Below are positions 14,701-15,687 of a stretch of 15,687 nucleotides of DNA, one piece after another. This DNA comes from Tetmemena sp. SeJ-2015 (lineage: Eukaryota > Ciliophora > Spirotrichea > Sporadotrichida > Oxytrichidae). Within the stretch, counting starts at the first letter, position 1. Each line of letters starts with the position of its first letter. The position numbers and the translations under genes were made by a program. The stretch is taken from NCBI GenBank assembly GCA_027382625.1, contig JAJKFJ010008248.1, positions 1 to 15,687 on the forward strand, written 5' to 3'. The notes under the pieces were generated by a model. That model worked only from the letters and a program-made list of their open reading frames with translations. It was not told the DNA's origin and searched no databases.

Positions 14701-15687
14701 GAAGTCCTAAGTCTATACTAAAATACAAGAACTCAATAACAATTAAACACTTTTTAGAGGCAATTTATTTGGTCCCACAACCACCCAATATCAAAGATTA
14801 AGGAGATGGTCGCCACTAAGTCAAGCCAAAAGTAAAAGCTGTTGAAGTACTTGGGGTAAGCAACTGAATACAAAACTATCTCGTTCAGAAAGTAAAAGAG
14901 AGCGAAGCATGTAGTCCCAAAGAACGCATCATCCACTGTCTTAGGAAGCAAGCAAAGGCGAAAGTCATCTCCAAACAAGGCATAGAGTGTTAAAAATATC
15001 ATCACCACTCTGTAGATCTAAACTATAATTAATTTTCAATCTTGGAGTTGAGAGCCGAGAGGATTTTCTACCTGATGATTTAAATCATAATAATTCTCTT
15101 GTTTAATAAGCAAATGATTTGCCTTCTTGAGTTGAGTTGATATTTGATTTGGAGTGGTGGAGGGAGATCCCTATCCTTGTAATCTACTCTTTTGTGGCCT
15201 ACATCATTCTAGCTAGTTTTGAAATGAGGAGCCTTCTTGCTCTTGACAGACATAGGCTCATTTTGATTGTTGATGACTGGATTCATTTCATCCAATTCTG
15301 AGTCAGACGATACTGCAATAGCGTCCTTTAGGTCTCTTTGCTCATTTTAGTTAGTCAGCAGGTATAGCGAGCTTGAGGCTGCAAGACCAGGCTTGCCTAC
15401 TGCTCCTCCTGCAGTCAAGAATCCCTGCTCATTAGCAACAGCCTTCTTCAATCTTCCATCCTCTGTAAAGTAAGTTTAATAAACAAGAAAACAATTACCA
15501 TCAATCACATATTGACCCTAGCCTTAAATAATTCACCTTCTTCGCATTTTAAATTTGAATTAGCCGAGAGTGAATGCGTTGGGGTTTGACACTCCTTGGT
15601 GAGGATTATTGGGATTTAATTACTGTGCGTCTAGGAAACTATCCCTCTTCTTTTTATCAAAATGGTTTGCTTTGAATACCCTCTTGT
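11756..15687 (-). CDS. Membrane adenylate/guanylate cyclase with channel-like N-terminal region (5' end outside window)
   Basis: Class III nucleotide cyclase making a cyclic nucleotide from ATP or GTP. Reading leftward from the window edge: a cytosolic N-terminus; a multi-pass block (VVMIFLTLYALFGDDF, ATISLIFDIGWLW, about 15010-14760) with a following basic helix (IVMQILHIFQVFRIVKLFSL), like a voltage-sensor module; a low-complexity loop; a membrane segment at about 13855-13800; an extracytoplasmic stretch; a second membrane segment at 13440-13385; a linker LVVDPMESMIQKVNRI; and one catalytic domain. The catalytic domain shows both metal Asp motifs, GFCDIRQFTDTT and NKNIGDAFLLVW, plus SYLSPNVNMASRLE. 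The C-terminus GFRILTEK-TGA is intact. Ciliate and apicomplexan adenylate cyclases are known to join a K+-channel-like region to one catalytic domain. About 14 IESs (537 bp) are removed, leaving about 1131 visible codons. Specificity for ATP or GTP is not settled here. Confidence 0.88.
11837..11878 (-). other. Possible IES, pointer AGTT, 42 bp
   Basis: An in-frame AT-rich insert lies between DYPTN and VMQEYGYRAPKDW, where family members have a shorter join. AGTT at 11837-11840 and 11879-11882 keeps the frame. A longer repeat, CAGTTA, gives the wrong frame. The boundary is uncertain. Confidence 0.45.
11977..12046 (-). other. IES, pointer TATAT, 70 bp
   Basis: TATAT occurs at 11977-11981 and 12047-12051. 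Removal gives NAKFIHQYMGGMRAYIDGDW, the conserved C-terminal cyclase region. Confidence 0.87.
12304..12332 (-). other. IES, pointer TTCA, 29 bp
   Basis: TTCA occurs at 12304-12307 and 12333-12336. Removal gives HIDTVVVKGASQPIELYTCD, a strong family match. Confidence 0.92.
12689..12742 (-). other. IES, pointer ATT, 54 bp
   Basis: ATT occurs at 12689-12691 and 12743-12745. The insert is in frame and TGA-free. Removal gives YDLDVNAVSQIADMTVISFL, without an AT-rich excursion inside the catalytic domain. Confidence 0.75.
12929..12944 (-). other. IES, pointer GAT, 16 bp
   Basis: GAT occurs at 12929-12931 and 12945-12947. Removal restores the metal-binding motif GFCDIRQFTDTTEILQ. Confidence 0.93.
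13331..13362 (-). other. IES, pointer GTCT, 32 bp
   Basis: GTCT occurs at 13331-13334 and 13363-13366. Removal gives FQKDAQRLVVDPMESM. Confidence 0.9.
13544..13576 (-). other. IES, pointer AGAAAC, 33 bp
   Basis: AGAAAC occurs at 13544-13549 and 13577-13582. The insert is in frame but contains TGA; removal gives WASPYVSPDDLRAEEKQV. Confidence 0.9.
13739..13766 (-). other. IES, pointer ATATT, 28 bp
   Basis: ATATT occurs at 13739-13743 and 13767-13771. Removal joins RDESIQ to YEFCLDLLTTLDD. Confidence 0.9.
14035..14069 (-). other. IES, pointer TTTAT, 35 bp
   Basis: TTTAT occurs at 14035-14039 and 14070-14074. Removal gives ESSSQLIKLLLQYVDNLPEQ. A TATT pair nearby gives TGA and was rejected. 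Confidence 0.85.
14714..14765 (-). other. IES, pointer TAT, 52 bp
   Basis: TAT occurs at 14714-14716 and 14766-14768. Removal gives IGWLWDQIDLGLQNYKRL at the end of a membrane segment. Confidence 0.82.
15016..15038 (-). other. IES, pointer ATCT, 23 bp
   Basis: ATCT occurs at 15016-15019 and 15039-15042. Removal gives SALNSKIYRVVMIFLTLYAL. Confidence 0.9.
15075..15113 (-). other. IES, pointer ATGATTT, 39 bp
   Basis: ATGATTT occurs at 15075-15081 and 15114-15120. The insert is in frame and TGA-free; removal gives NSRRQIIRQKILSALN. The 7-bp repeat is the main support. Confidence 0.8.
15457..15498 (-). other. IES (pointer CATC, 42 bp) or nested GT-AG intron (15463-15498, 36 nt)
   Basis: CATC occurs at 15457-15460 and 15499-15502. 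Inside it, on the minus strand, GTAATT...TTACAG forms a good intron of 36 nt. The IES reading gives VIDGRLKKAV and the intron reading gives VIDEDGRLKKAV. Both keep the frame, so the sequence alone does not decide. Confidence 0.7.
15519..15560 (-). other. IES, pointer TAGCC, 42 bp
   Basis: TAGCC occurs at 15519-15523 and 15561-15565. The insert contains TGA in frame; removal gives NAFTLGQGQYVID. Confidence 0.85.

Noticed and set aside
1..15687. Euplotes-type ciliate (same telomere unit).
   Set aside because: Euplotes reads TGA as Cys and uses TAA/TAG as stops. Here TAA/TAG are Gln and TGA ends the genes, and the 20-bp telomere length fits Oxytricha/Stylonychia.

Overview
The window is nuclear DNA of a hypotrich (spirotrich) ciliate of the Oxytricha/Stylonychia type. 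It starts with exactly 20 bp of the hypotrich telomere, C4A4C4A4C4. TAA and TAG occur inside every conserved protein at glutamine positions, and only TGA ends genes. Right-hand telomere repeats are absent, so the window stops inside a gene.

The main result is that this is germline-type (unprocessed) DNA. The genes are interrupted by about 55 short AT-rich inserts of 10-180 bp. Nearly all are flanked by 3-8 bp direct repeats, and deleting one repeat copy plus the insert restores the conserved protein. These are internal eliminated sequences (IESs) with pointers, not GT-AG introns. After removal the frames close exactly: 662 and 665 codons for the two sphingomyelinase-like genes, 449 for the acyl-CoA synthetase part, 229 for the kelch part, 74 for a small gene, and about 1131 visible codons for the cyclase.

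Layout: telomere (1-20); two tandem acid sphingomyelinase-like paralogs on + (198-2742 and 3005-5602); the C-terminal part only of a propionyl/acetyl-CoA synthetase on + (5637-7108); an unrecognised acidic, coiled-coil and N/Q-rich protein gene on - (about 7471-9889); a 257-bp divergent intergenic; a kelch-repeat gene on + (10147-11168), cut in its fourth blade, with two true GT-AG introns; a small unknown gene on + (11241-11497); and a membrane nucleotide cyclase with a channel-like N-terminal region on - (11756 to beyond 15687).

The paralogs share most IES positions, although lengths, sequences and usually pointers differ, so the IESs predate the duplication. The synthetase lacks its N-terminal half and the kelch gene lacks later blades. 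This fits scrambled germline loci whose other segments lie elsewhere, but truncation is not excluded. A somatic-style telomere on IES-bearing DNA is the main puzzle. No common pathway links the genes.
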